Part shown: positions 34,001-40,460 of the stretch, piece by piece
How positions within the stretch are numbered: position 1 is the first letter of the stretch
How the letters are laid out: each line of letters opens with the position of its first letter
Source of the DNA: Archilochus colubris
Taxonomy: Eukaryota; Chordata; Aves; Apodiformes; Trochilidae
Assembly (NCBI GenBank): GCA_023079485.1
Contig: CM041084.1
Location: 20,116,609 to 20,180,608, forward strand
Reading direction: 5' to 3'
Length of the DNA: 64,000 bases
The notes under the pieces: model-generated
The model's database searches: none
Seen by the model: the letters and a program-made list of their open reading frames with translations, nothing else
Told to the model about the DNA's origin: nothing
Position numbers and translations under genes: made by a program

Positions 34001-34336
34001 GCTGCTGCTGACAGCACTTTTTGGCACCCACTGAGCACCTCGGGGTGCAGGTGAGGAGAGGAAGGCATCTGAGGCAGGCGGCTGAGAGAGAGCTCGAGGG
34101 GAGGCTCCGCCGCGTTTGGGTTCCCCTCAGGCAGCACCGAGGGGGTTAAAATGGCCGCGGGCTTCTCCACCTGCGCGGTGCCCTCATTCCCTCCCTAAGC
34201 CCAAGTCAGGTTGGACTCTACGCTGGCCGCGACTCCGCTCTTTTCTTAACCCGCACAGCCCCTGCGGGCACTTACCCAGGAGCGGAAAAACCCGGGGGAG
34301 AAGTGCGAGGAGAAGCAGGAGGAGGGAGGGAGCCAT
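857..34336 (-). CDS. MRC1: Macrophage mannose receptor 1, 5' half (exons 1-17)
   Basis: Type I membrane endocytic receptor that binds mannose, fucose and GlcNAc through its C-type lectin domains, sulfated GalNAc through its cysteine-rich domain and collagen through its FNII domain. Seventeen exons join with compatible phases into 2544 nt (848 codons) without a stop. Approximate order: signal peptide 1-19, cysteine-rich domain 22-145, FNII 163-211, CTLD1 213-342, CTLD2 360-487, CTLD3 503-626, Thr/Pro linker, CTLD4 643-778, short linker, CTLD5 from 797. The sequence tracks remembered human MRC1 closely through every domain (for example WRWKVYG-type and [12 protein letters not shown] segments). 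The last three CTLDs, the membrane segment and the tail are beyond the left edge. STAM is the upstream neighbour on the same strand, as in human. Several tandem MRC1-like genes are known in chicken, so this could be one paralogue of a cluster. Family identity is very sure; 1:1 orthology is less so. Confidence 0.95.
1142..1183 (-). CDS. MRC1: MRC1 exon 16: 42-nt linker exon
   Basis: Tiny exon, phase 1 to 1, encoding [13 protein letters not shown] between CTLD4 and CTLD5; human has a comparable PKPEPTPAP-type linker here. Acceptor TTACAG, donor GTAGGT. It restores the frame between exons 15 and 17 exactly. Confidence 0.88.
2261..2405 (-). CDS. MRC1: MRC1 exon 15: CTLD4 calcium/sugar-binding site
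   Basis: 145 nt, phase 0 to 1. It encodes [40 protein letters not shown] and GWICQIRKG. The EPN mannose-type motif, the downstream Glu and the WND triplet are all present, corresponding to Glu741, Asn743, Glu749, Asn763 and Asp764 of this model. This is the main monosaccharide-binding site in the human receptor, so sugar binding is expected to be retained. Confidence 0.95.
3321..3408 (-). CDS. MRC1: MRC1 exon 14: CTLD4, third part
   Basis: 88 nt, phase 2 to 0. It encodes [20 protein letters not shown], then GFVWSDGSP. It carries the WMGL core of CTLD4. Acceptor CTTTAG, donor CCA|GTGAGT. Confidence 0.94.
4450..4503 (-). repeat. CR1 LINE 3' tail fragment
   Basis: ACAGAATCATAGAATT followed by a degenerate version of the GGTTGGAAGGGACCTCAAGGATCATC tail. 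This is the avian CR1 3' end in reverse orientation. Only about 50 bp is left. Confidence 0.7.
4602..4723 (-). CDS. MRC1: MRC1 exon 13: CTLD4, second part
   Basis: 122 nt, phase 0 to 2. It encodes [41 protein letters not shown] chose the acceptor ATTAG (exon from 4723) because it keeps the frame with exon 12. A stronger-looking TTTTTCAG ten bases inside (exon from 4713) would shift the frame with the preferred exon 12 donor. Human has a slightly longer segment here. Confidence 0.88.
5184..5383 (-). CDS. MRC1: MRC1 exon 12: CTLD3 end, Thr/Pro linker, CTLD4 start
   Basis: 200 nt, phase 1 to 0. It encodes [36 protein letters not shown], a likely O-glycosylated linker [13 protein letters not shown], and the CTLD4 opening [17 protein letters not shown]. 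Acceptor AACCAG. The donor AAA|GTAAGT is preferred over a GTATGT four bases further on because it keeps phase with exon 13. Confidence 0.92.
6095..6243 (-). CDS. MRC1: MRC1 exon 11: CTLD3, middle
   Basis: 149 nt, phase 2 to 1. It encodes [32 protein letters not shown] and [11 protein letters not shown]. It carries WIGL and the W-N strand of the CTLD but no EPN motif. Donor GTGGGT. Confidence 0.94.
7298..7406 (+). repeat. Unclassified ~105-bp repeat, copy A
   Basis: Clearly similar to 10193-10297 in the same orientation. Shared blocks include GCTTGTGTC, GCAAAGTAAGTCCA, GCCTCATCAA, TTTCTCAGCCTCACTAGG and TGGTAGGCATTTCA. Similarity fades at both ends. The family is not recognised; it may be an old interspersed repeat or a local duplication. 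Confidence 0.75.
7459..7480. repeat. Short (TA)n microsatellite
   Basis: About eleven alternating AT units in MRC1 intron 10. Confidence 0.85.
7588..7652 (-). repeat. CR1 LINE 3' tail fragment
   Basis: TCATAGAATCATAGAATCC followed by GGGTTGGAAGGGACCTCGAA and a TTGTCCAGTT remnant: a short, reverse-oriented CR1 3' end about 80 bp downstream (in transcription sense) of exon 10. Confidence 0.85.
7730..7845 (-). CDS. MRC1: MRC1 exon 10: CTLD3, first part
   Basis: 116 nt, phase 0 to 2. It encodes [20 protein letters not shown], then [28 protein letters not shown] is the human CTLD3 signature, and NQT is a sequon. Acceptor TTGACAG, donor GTATGT. Confidence 0.94.
7846..9253 (-). other. MRC1 intron 9
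   Basis: Contains a small purine-rich GGCAAGGGAA-type tandem tract at about 7910-7967, close to the exon 10 acceptor. The rest is AT-rich with nothing recognised. Confidence 0.7.
7910..7967. repeat. Degenerate GGCAA/GGGAA tandem tract
   Basis: Irregular tandem of AAGGCAAGG and GGGAAGGCAA units, purine-rich on the plus strand. It lies 65-120 bases upstream, in transcription sense, of the exon 10 acceptor. Confidence 0.7.
9254..9367 (-). CDS. MRC1: MRC1 exon 9: CTLD2 end and linker
   Basis: 114 nt, phase 0 to 0. It encodes [20 protein letters not shown] and an acidic linker, [18 protein letters not shown], leading into CTLD3. Acceptor TTCAG, donor GTAAGT. Confidence 0.94.
9368..11360 (-). other. 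MRC1 intron 8
   Basis: Holds copy B of the ~105-bp unit (10193-10297) and a T-rich tract near 9980-10020. Nothing else is recognised. Confidence 0.7.
10193..10297 (+). repeat. Unclassified ~105-bp repeat, copy B
   Basis: Second copy of the unit at 7298-7406, about 2.9 kb away and in a different MRC1 intron (intron 8). Small indels separate the copies, and their outer flanks do not obviously match. Confidence 0.75.
11361..11518 (-). CDS. MRC1: MRC1 exon 8: CTLD2, middle
   Basis: 158 nt, ends in phase 0. It encodes [39 protein letters not shown] and [11 protein letters not shown]. The sugar-site position reads EPT instead of the EPN of active mannose-type sites; in human it also departs from EPN. 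Donor GTAAAG. Confidence 0.95.
13137..13962 (-). mobile_element. CR1 LINE, 5'-truncated, reverse orientation
   Basis: The 3' end lies at the left: repeated TCACAGAATCACAGAATT, then GGTTGGAAGGGACCTCAGAG. Reading on the minus strand, fragments typical of the CR1 ORF2 end and 3' region appear ([35 protein letters not shown]). The element is about 825 bp, truncated at the 5' end as most CR1 copies are, and no longer encodes an intact protein. It sits in MRC1 intron 7 in the same orientation as the gene. Confidence 0.9.
14940..15722 (+). mobile_element. Composite CR1 LINE with an inverted internal piece
   Basis: Plus-oriented CR1 sequence at 14940-15003 (GTGTTGGTTGATGAGAAGCT) is interrupted by CR1 3'-region sequence in the opposite orientation at about 15004-15130 (TTCCAGTGCCTGACTACTC, AAGAAATTCTTCCCAATATC). 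Plus-oriented CR1 then resumes at about 15131 (CTGGACTGCATTAAAAGAAG) and runs to the tail at 15722 (TTCCACACCAAGCCATTCTG). Either a small CR1 inserted into an older copy or an internal inversion took place. Confidence 0.8.
16204..16386 (-). CDS. MRC1: MRC1 exon 7: CTLD2, first part
   Basis: 183 nt, phase 1 to 1. It encodes [19 protein letters not shown], then [20 protein letters not shown] and [12 protein letters not shown]. This is the opening of CTLD2, with the CPxxW and GHCY cysteines. Acceptor TTTTCAG, donor GTGAGTA. Confidence 0.95.
17765..18557 (+). mobile_element. CR1 LINE with internal deletion
   Basis: Plus-oriented CR1. The first ~160 bp resembles an ORF2 reverse-transcriptase region (ACAGGTCCTGCTTGACAAAA, TGATTTCCTTCTATGGAC). 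After about 17930 it jumps to the 3' region (AGCAGTGTGGCCAGCAGGAG, CTGTGTTCAGTTCTGGGC-type, GAGGCTGAGAGGAGACCTTC), ending at GATGATCTTTTGCAACCTG near 18557. The intervening ORF2 sequence is missing. Confidence 0.8.
20346..20490 (+). repeat. (CTTTC)n pentanucleotide array
   Basis: Nineteen uninterrupted CTTTC units from 20351 to 20445, followed by degenerate CCCTTTCCC/TTCCCTTTTC units to about 20490. It is pure pyrimidine on the plus strand, hence GAAAG/GGAAA on the MRC1 sense strand. It accounts for the long [16 protein letters not shown] reading frames seen here, which are not genes. Confidence 0.97.
21176..21322 (-). CDS. MRC1: MRC1 exon 6: CTLD1 end and linker to CTLD2
   Basis: 147 nt, phase 1 to 1. 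It encodes [34 protein letters not shown] and the linker [11 protein letters not shown] with an N-glycosylation sequon (NAT). It completes the CTLD1 disulfides. Acceptor TTTAAG, donor GTAGG. Confidence 0.94.
21323..23759 (-). other. MRC1 intron 5
   Basis: AT-rich, with an 18-base A run at 23372-23389. In mammals this intron hosts miR-511; I looked for its mature sequence on the sense strand and did not see it. No other feature is recognised. Confidence 0.65.
23372..23389. repeat. A18 homopolymer run
   Basis: Uninterrupted A run in MRC1 intron 5, followed by CAACAAAACAAAAC-type A-rich sequence. Confidence 0.85.
23760..23873 (-). CDS. MRC1: MRC1 exon 5: CTLD1, middle
   Basis: 114 nt, phase 1 to 1. 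It encodes [19 protein letters not shown], then [17 protein letters not shown]. The WxGL and W-x-W features of a CTLD are present. The usual sugar-binding EPN or QPD is absent ([11 protein letters not shown] follows), as in human CTLD1. Confidence 0.95.
23874..25947 (-). other. MRC1 intron 4
   Basis: Contains a CR1 fragment (25252-25800). The rest is AT-rich and unassigned. Confidence 0.7.
25252..25800 (+). mobile_element. CR1 LINE fragment, truncated at both ends
   Basis: Plus-oriented CR1 ORF2 sequence: GATTTGGTGGATAGACTAAT, GGAACTGGCTGGATGGCCAT, TTCAGCAAGTTTGCAGATGA, GACACCAAGCTGAGG, TGGACCTTGACAGACTTCAG. The translation around [12 protein letters not shown] and DLDRLQEWA is typical of the CR1 RT C-terminal region, including the FADD active-site box. 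The element stops near 25800 without the 3' tail, unlike a standard 5'-truncated copy. Confidence 0.88.
25948..26112 (-). CDS. MRC1: MRC1 exon 4: CTLD1, first part
   Basis: 165 nt, phase 1 to 1. The translation includes [38 protein letters not shown] and ELHEQTYLT, nearly identical to the human CTLD1 opening. The WHQARKSC stretch is the conserved second helix of the lectin fold. Confidence 0.95.
26113..29002 (-). other. MRC1 intron 3 (2.9 kb)
   Basis: AT-rich sequence in which I recognise no repeat, RNA gene or additional exon. Confidence 0.65.
29003..29176 (-). CDS. MRC1: MRC1 exon 3: fibronectin type II domain
   Basis: 174 nt, phase 1 to 1. It encodes [16 protein letters not shown]…[17 protein letters not shown]…YGFCPLK, with the four cysteines and aromatic residues of an FNII module, which in this receptor binds collagen. 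Acceptor CTTAG, donor GTAAGT. A TA array lies just upstream of the acceptor. Confidence 0.96.
29177..30250 (-). other. MRC1 intron 2
   Basis: Contains a TA array at 29228-29287 next to exon 3; otherwise nothing recognised. Confidence 0.7.
29228..29287. repeat. Interrupted (TA)n microsatellite
   Basis: About 60 bp of TATATA runs broken by TGTATAC, TGTATAATAC units. It lies 52-111 bases upstream, in transcription sense, of the exon 3 acceptor. Confidence 0.93.
30251..30652 (-). CDS. MRC1: MRC1 exon 2: cysteine-rich (ricin-like) domain
   Basis: 402 nt, phase 1 to 1. It begins [12 protein letters not shown] and ends DDLCSRGYE, containing the whole beta-trefoil domain with six cysteines (KRC, APC, KLC, YPC, WEC, DLC). 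The [12 protein letters not shown] segment holds the tryptophan known in this family to stack on sulfated GalNAc. An N-glycosylation sequon (NET) is present. Acceptor TTCCAG, donor GTAAAG. Confidence 0.96.
30653..34275 (-). other. MRC1 intron 1 (3.6 kb)
   Basis: Large first intron. It holds a polypurine tract at 32412-32463, ending in eight G and 22 A, and becomes GC-rich towards exon 1 (from about 33840). No exon or repeat family was recognised. Confidence 0.7.
32412..32463 (+). repeat. Polypurine G/A tract with A22 run
   Basis: Almost pure purine tract, with G8 at 32434-32441 followed by A22 at 32442-32463. It is low-complexity sequence. Confidence 0.9.
34276..34336 (-). CDS. MRC1: MRC1 exon 1: start codon and signal peptide
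   Basis: The ATG at 34336 has G at -3 and G at +4. It opens a hydrophobic leader, [20 protein letters not shown], which is a classical secretory signal peptide. The exon is 61 nt and ends CTGG|GTAAG. The split codon joins exon 2 to give Asp, matching the human LLLD junction. Confidence 0.93.
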
Positions 34337-35010
34337 CGCTTCGCCCGTGGCGCCCCGGCGCTGTGAGGAGAGGGCTTCCCGCCGGGCAGGTCCTCCGCAC
34401 TTGCGAAGGGCTGGTGGATCGGGAAAGCTCTGGGCTCGAAATGATAAGGAAATATCCTGTCACATGGGGCGTTTTGAAATAACAGGAATTCGCTGTTCAA
34501 ACTTTGCTTTCCTAAGCTGATTTTTTTTTTCCCTCAGCGGAGGGAAGAGCCTCCTTCCAGGCACATGCAGGTGATAAAGTGGTGATAGCTGAGAGGAGGG
34601 CTGGGTGTTTTTTCGTTGTTTGTAGAGATAGTGACTTTTTTTTTTTTTTTTTTTTTTTTATCCTCTCTGCGACCCTGTTAGCTTTGCATGTGGGTCAGCG
34701 GCTGTTTTTTTCAAGCAAATCGGGCAAACCCGCGCCGAGGGATCAGGACATCCCCCTCCTTTCTTTCGGAGGCGAACCCAAGTCTCAAACGAAAAACTCG
34801 CTCGAACGACCAGGTTTCTCCCGAAAACGAAGACTGCAGAAGCAGCAGAGACCTACTTTAGGGAAACCGGGATTTGGGTTTCCCCCCCCGCCCTCCTTCA
34901 CTCCTCCCCCACGTGCGAGCAGGTTGCTCCCGCAGCCGCCGCGGAGCGGGACGCGGGGAGGCTGCCGGGGCCGGGGCCGCAGCCTCTGCTCGGAGTGGAA
35001 AGAATGAGTA
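34337..35010 (-). promoter_or_regulatory. GC-rich MRC1 5' flank, probable promoter region
   Basis: GC- and CpG-rich block directly upstream of the MRC1 start codon, in contrast to the AT-rich surroundings. I see no TATA box at a convincing distance. A GATAAGGAA stretch near 34443 combines GATA-like and ETS/PU.1-like cores; PU.1 drives mannose receptor promoters in mammals, but these short matches are weak evidence. A 24-base T run (34636-34659) and a strongly GC-rich part (34885-34990) lie further out. The transcription start is not identified. Confidence 0.45.
34636..34659. repeat. T24 homopolymer run
   Basis: Uninterrupted T run in the GC-rich MRC1 5' flank, about 300 bp upstream of the start codon. 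Confidence 0.9.
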
Positions 35011-36337
35011 GGGGGGCACGCACGGGTTTAGAAACTCTTAACGCGACATTTTCTGAGCGCCAATAAATTAAAGTCTACTTACTGACATATTTATCTGTGG
35101 TGGCTCTATCAGCTGTTAAACCTTTTTGGCTGCTTCACAAGCTGAAGCATCTGTGAAAGTAAATAATGTTTTTGTAAAGGTGCCTTTAGAAAACAATCTG
35201 CATTGAGGTTTTTATGGTTTCTTGACGTGTTGTGGAGGAGCCTTATATTATTCTGCAGAGGCCATTATTAATAAACGATCTGACGGGTCCCAGATGGATG
35301 GAATACAGCAGTCTTACTGCTGTTTTACACAAGACTTGTGTAATGTATCAGACTTACTAAACTTTGTGATACAGCATACGCAAAAGTGACAAGCATCAAA
35401 CCTGTTGTGTGAAGCACGCTGTACAGCAGCTCCGCCTTTACTGTCACGCACTCAGAAACCTTTGGTAAGTACTGAAACTCTCTAAAAGCCTCCTTGCTGA
35501 AAGTTCTGGGTGGAAAAGTAGATCATCTGCAGGAAACACCAGTATGAGACTAGTATGGAAGGAGACAGGGTAGAGTGAGAATGTACTTCAACAATATTAT
35601 TAGAGGAGAAGAAACACTGGAGGTGAAGTCTAAGCTCATTTGAAGTCAGGGATGAAACTCCCATTAACATTTGAAGGGATTCCAGTCAGGCATTCAGCTG
35701 TGCTGGACCCTTCTGTCGTTTACGTGCAAGGAGTGAAGAGGAAGTGCTTCATAATTTCTCTTGACATCTGTGGACCCATATAAAGGTCAGGAACAACTTG
35801 GCCCAGGAACAGGAGGTGGGAAGTGTTTCAGCCTTAATCTGCAATGTTCTGTATTATTATGTTGATGAATTCCCATGTGGGAAACTTAATCTCTTGCTGC
35901 AGTATTGGGCAGATATTTATTATTAATAATTATTTGCAATGACCTTCATGCTGAACAACTATAAAGTCCAAGTGCTCTCACTGAGGAGTTTATAGCTTGT
36001 GCAGATCATCATAGTACAATGCAGAAATTAGGAATTCCTCCATACTCTAGCACCACCACCTTCAGAAAATTCAGGCATTCGAAGCATGTAAAGAGTGTTT
36101 TTAGAAGTGGAAGAAAAAAAAAGATTTCAGAAGTCACCTTGGGATTTGTTTACAGGTTTATTTCACTAGCAGTCAGCAACACCCAGAAAGCCCAGGAAAG
36201 CATATCCTTGCTAGAAAGAACAAGTCAGAAGATAAAGAATAATGCTGCTACCCCAACAATTACTTGCAAGATTGTCACTGACAGTTTAAGAACTTGTGGT
36301 ATTCTTTGGCCGAAGATAAACAGAGAAGGGAGACATG

Positions 36338-36668
36338 GTGTGAAGTTCAGTCTTAATGTCAGGAAGTACAGCTACCTCAACAGTCTTTAGATAAACCCTG
36401 ATGATTCAAATAGCAAAGGGAGTTGCACTTGTGTGTCACACACAAAGGCAGAAAAGTAGCAGTAAGTAGTTGAATAATTACACCTATTCAGTGGTCAGTA
36501 GCAGGAATGAGCTGCACTCTGAAGTGACAAAGGGAACTCTGTTCTTGGAGATTCTCAAAACTGAACTGGGTAAGGAGCTAAGAAACAGAATTTTAATTTC
36601 AAAATAGCCCAGTTTGGGTAAGGGGGTCATACTAAATGACTTCCAGAGGTCCCTTCCAATCGAAATGT
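36338..36668 (+). repeat. CR1 LINE 3' fragment (degenerate)
   Basis: AGTCTTAATGTCAGGAAGTA near 36348 and TGTTCTTGGAGATTCTCAAA near 36540, followed by ACTTCCAGAGGTCCCTTCCA, are in the order and spacing of the CR1 3' region, plus orientation. The middle part (about 36385-36520) is diverged or inserted. The tail beyond 36668 is lost. Confidence 0.65.
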
Positions 36669-37647
36669 GTCATCAGGAGTATATTCTGATCAGAAATACT
36701 CCTACGGAAAGATTTTTCTCTCTTCTGACACAAAAAAATTCACCAAAATCTCAGGCTACAGTGACTTGTAGGCAAGTAGCTACCAGAAGTCCAATCTGCT
36801 AAATAACTAATGACAGGATACATGCCCTAGATAGACATATGTTTTCATCCTTCCCCGTGGGTAGCAAGCCAGCTGCCACTTACTTTTGGAACAGAAAGGC
36901 CTAAATTCCTCTGAAACAGGTCGGACCCTCTCTGCTTCTGGCACATCCAGTACTTGCAAGGGGTGACTGTTCCTGGCAAAATAATCTGTAATCCTGAAAT
37001 CACAGTGGCCCTTGACTCTGGTAGTCAACAGGAAGATGGAAGGTTCAGTCTAAATGAAATCATATCCAGACCTGAAACATATGATGCCTATTTGGTTTGT
37101 GTTGAAGCCGAACAACTGATTATTATTATCTGTTCTTTCAGATTTTCATGCAATAAGCATTTTGATGCTTCAGGTGTGAACTTCAGATTGAATCACTAGT
37201 TGTCTATACATTTCTAATGTTTACATTGTCATGTATGTTAAACATATTGTCTAGAACAAAATGTTTGTAATTTGTAATACCTATACTATGTTAAGAAGTT
37301 ATATAAACAAGACATCAAGCAGGGAATTAAGTAGGCATTGGTAAAGGTAATATTTCTTTTTTATACAAATCAGATTCTTCTGAAATGTTATCCAAAAATT
37401 GATTTTGAGGTTTCTGATTTCTACAAGCAAAATATAATAAAACATTTTAGAAAGGAGAATAATCAACGCTTTAATATCTGTCACCAGAGAATCTTTACCT
37501 ATTAAAAGGCTCTTGAGGATATCATTACTATAATGTACAACATTAACTTTAAATTCAGCAAATGCAGTCTTCTATCTGGGCGTTAAATTTAAAATTCCAA
37601 CACTCTGCCTTTATTGCAAAGCAAGAATAAAAATAAAATATGCTATA

Positions 37648-37722
37648 CAATTTTATATATTGTATATATATATATATACATATGCATTATATGCATTATA
37701 TATGCAATATATGCATTATTGC
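37648..37722. repeat. AT-rich simple repeat with TATGCATTA units
   Basis: A (TA)n run at about 37660-37678 followed by four tandem-like TATGCATTA/TATGCAATA units. Confidence 0.8.
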
Positions 37723-39999
37723 TTTATAAATACATATAACTATTGGGACTGTATGTATACTCACACAATTTCTAACATTTTATGTTAAGTTTGTGCTTGA
37801 TCCACACTACTACAATAAAGAAAAAATTCCATGCCCTTGTTCCTTGCCTTGTCCAAGCAACCATTTCTGGTTGCTTACAGCTACCAATGTGTGTCACCTC
37901 CATCGTTAAAGCCAAAATAAATGTAACCCAACATTTTCAGATGCTTAGGCTAAGTAAAGAAATTCTAGAAGGTTTCTTTTTTTTGTCATCATAGTGGAGT
38001 CTCAAATGGCCCAGGAGAGAAGATCCATGGCTGTAGGACATCCAGTGTGCCTACATGGATCATATCATGTGCCTTTTATCAGTTCTAATTTGATTTTTCC
38101 TTGGTATTGTACTATGTCATGTTTCTAAAAATACAGCTAGATACTAGATTGGGGGATGGGAGCTTTTTTGTATAAAATACAGGTAAGAGGTCCTTAGTTA
38201 GTTGTTCATATCTTTAAATCAGCATATTATTTTAGGGACTTTCTGGTGAACAGCCAAGACTTACTTTGTTTTAATGAAAGGACATCTTCCTATACAAGCC
38301 AACAGTTTAGTGTATACATGAATTTTTATCTCAAACCTAGAAAATTTGTAAGTTATATGCATTTCAGAGAACAGCCTGGAAACTAAAGAGAGGGTTTTTT
38401 GATGCTACAATGGGTTATCCATAACGGAAGCCTATAAACATTTCAGCACTCATCCTAGAGTATATAAACAACATTCTCACAGTACTGAATGTTTTTGTAA
38501 TTGGGTGTTCCCTGAAAGTTTTCTTCATACATAATAACATCCAACTATGTGGATATTGCAAAGTTCAGCAAAATTTAGAACTCACTGAGAGCTGAGCAGA
38601 CACCCCTTGAAATCAATGTGATGCCATAACATACTGGTAGCAGTTGCTGCCTTTGAGGTCTACACTTAGTTCTTATTAATTATCATGGACAAAAAGAGAT
38701 GCAGCAGAAATATGATAGCTTAAGGATGAAGAAGTTTTCTTATCAGGAAATAGGATGGCTTGTTTTTACAAATGAAAGGCAAAAGCTGAGACATGAAAGA
38801 GAAATCTAAAAGAATAATCCATACAGAGCTACTGTGCCAGTTGTTTCTCTTTGCCATGTCATGGTACAAGCATAAAAATATTCAGTTTACTTCAAAGACA
38901 ATAGTCTTCTTACCCATTGTCACAACCAACTCAAAAGAGCTGTCAGAGGTCCTTCAGCAACAAACATGTTTTAGGACAGAAATAAATCAGTAGGAGACAG
39001 TATTAAAAAAGAAACTTCCTCTGAGCAGATTATGGGATCGTTAAGTAACTGTCAGGTAGAAAATCTGTGTTGGCTTTGTTTGTGGGAAAGAGGGTATTTT
39101 GGTGTTTCTGCATTTATTTGCTATAACTTTAATATAGTTATATTACCTCAAATAATCTAATTATGAACAAAATCATAGGCCACATTCCTTAACCACAGAT
39201 TTGATCCTTTCTCACTACTGTGGCATTCTTGTAAGTATTATGAGGATACCTGAGAAATCTTTAAACCATCACTTAAGAGCTTTCTGTTGGGTATTAGTTA
39301 AAGCAACATTTCAGTGTTCTTTTTCTAATAAAGAAAAGTCTATGTCCACAATCAGTGTGCCATTAACTCTGTGCCATTGTGAACATAAATTCATAACAGT
39401 TACTGTAGCAAAGGAACACGTGACAGAGGAATTTTATTTGAAAAAAAAGCATGTTTCAGTGCAGTTTCCCAAAGAACTATGAAATTAAGCAATAATATTA
39501 GTTTAAAAAGGCAGGTTTTGTTTTGTTTTTTTAAATTTATACTATCCTTAATGTTAGTGGGATTATTTATACAGAAGTTTAAATATGCTAACTTCAACTT
39601 CATGAATTGCTATCCATAGTACAGGGTATATCCATGGGCAGAATATTAGATTTTTGGAAGAAAGTATATCTTATTTCTCTAAAGGCATTGAGAATTGCAG
39701 TTAATCTCTGATTTAATGTTCAACCCTCCTCTTATATTCAATGAACTCCTTAAGTCTGTGCTGCCTGAAATGCTTTCACCATTTTTTCAGATTTTAATAT
39801 CTTTTTTAATCAGAAAATTAACTCAGTAAAACTGAAATATTATGAAGTATTATGTAAACTAAACAGTCACTGAGTATATATTATGGCATTTTCACTATAG
39901 TAGGGGGAAAAAAATCTTATTTGACAGAATGTTGTTATATTTTATTCTAATTTCAACAACAGGAATTTTCTTTTGGTAATATTTCCTGCAGAACAGAAC

Positions 40000-40460
40000 A
40001 AAATTTGCACACCTCAGTTCTACCCGTGCCAGAACAGACTGAACGTTCCTCACAGTGCCAGAGCCACGAGACGTCCCTCTGTCCCATGGCAGCTCACCCT
40101 GTGTTTTGCTCATAAACATGCTAGGTTTGCCTCTCCTATAATGATGGTTTTATTTGACATTATTGCTTAGTCACCAAATAACATCATTTTGATTAGTCCT
40201 AAACCCTTAATGCATTCAGAGACAGCTCACTGAGCTGGTCTGAGGAGCGCCTGTCAGGCTGGCTCCACGGGTGGGATGAGTCACCAGGCTGCAGCAGGAT
40301 CTGGGCACGTGTAGGGTGACAGATGCCTCCCACAGCGGAGGTCAGATCAGCACAGCACGGGTCCTGTCACTGCAGTGTCACCCGGGAACACCGCCAGTCC
40401 TGATGTACACACAGCTCGGCATAAAGCCACCACCTAACTTAGTGATCCTGTGTTTCACTT
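40000..40460. other. Isolated GC- and CpG-rich patch
   Basis: Within AT-rich intergenic DNA this stretch is clearly GC-richer and carries about a dozen CpG (ACCCGTGCC, CACGAGACGTCCC, GGAGCGCCTG, CACCCGGGAACACCGCC). No open frame, tRNA-like cloverleaf or repeat family is recognised. It may be a regulatory element, an unrecognised exon or an old repeat. Confidence 0.4.

Noticed and set aside
33698..34520. Several overlapping plus-strand frames around MRC1 exon 1
   Set aside because: GC-rich sequence has few stop codons; the frames overlap each other and the real minus-strand exon, and none shows a domain.
36019..36390. 123-codon plus-strand frame in the intergenic region
   Set aside because: Unlike any protein I know, basic low-complexity start, and its end runs into CR1-like sequence. 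No supporting promoter or splice signals.
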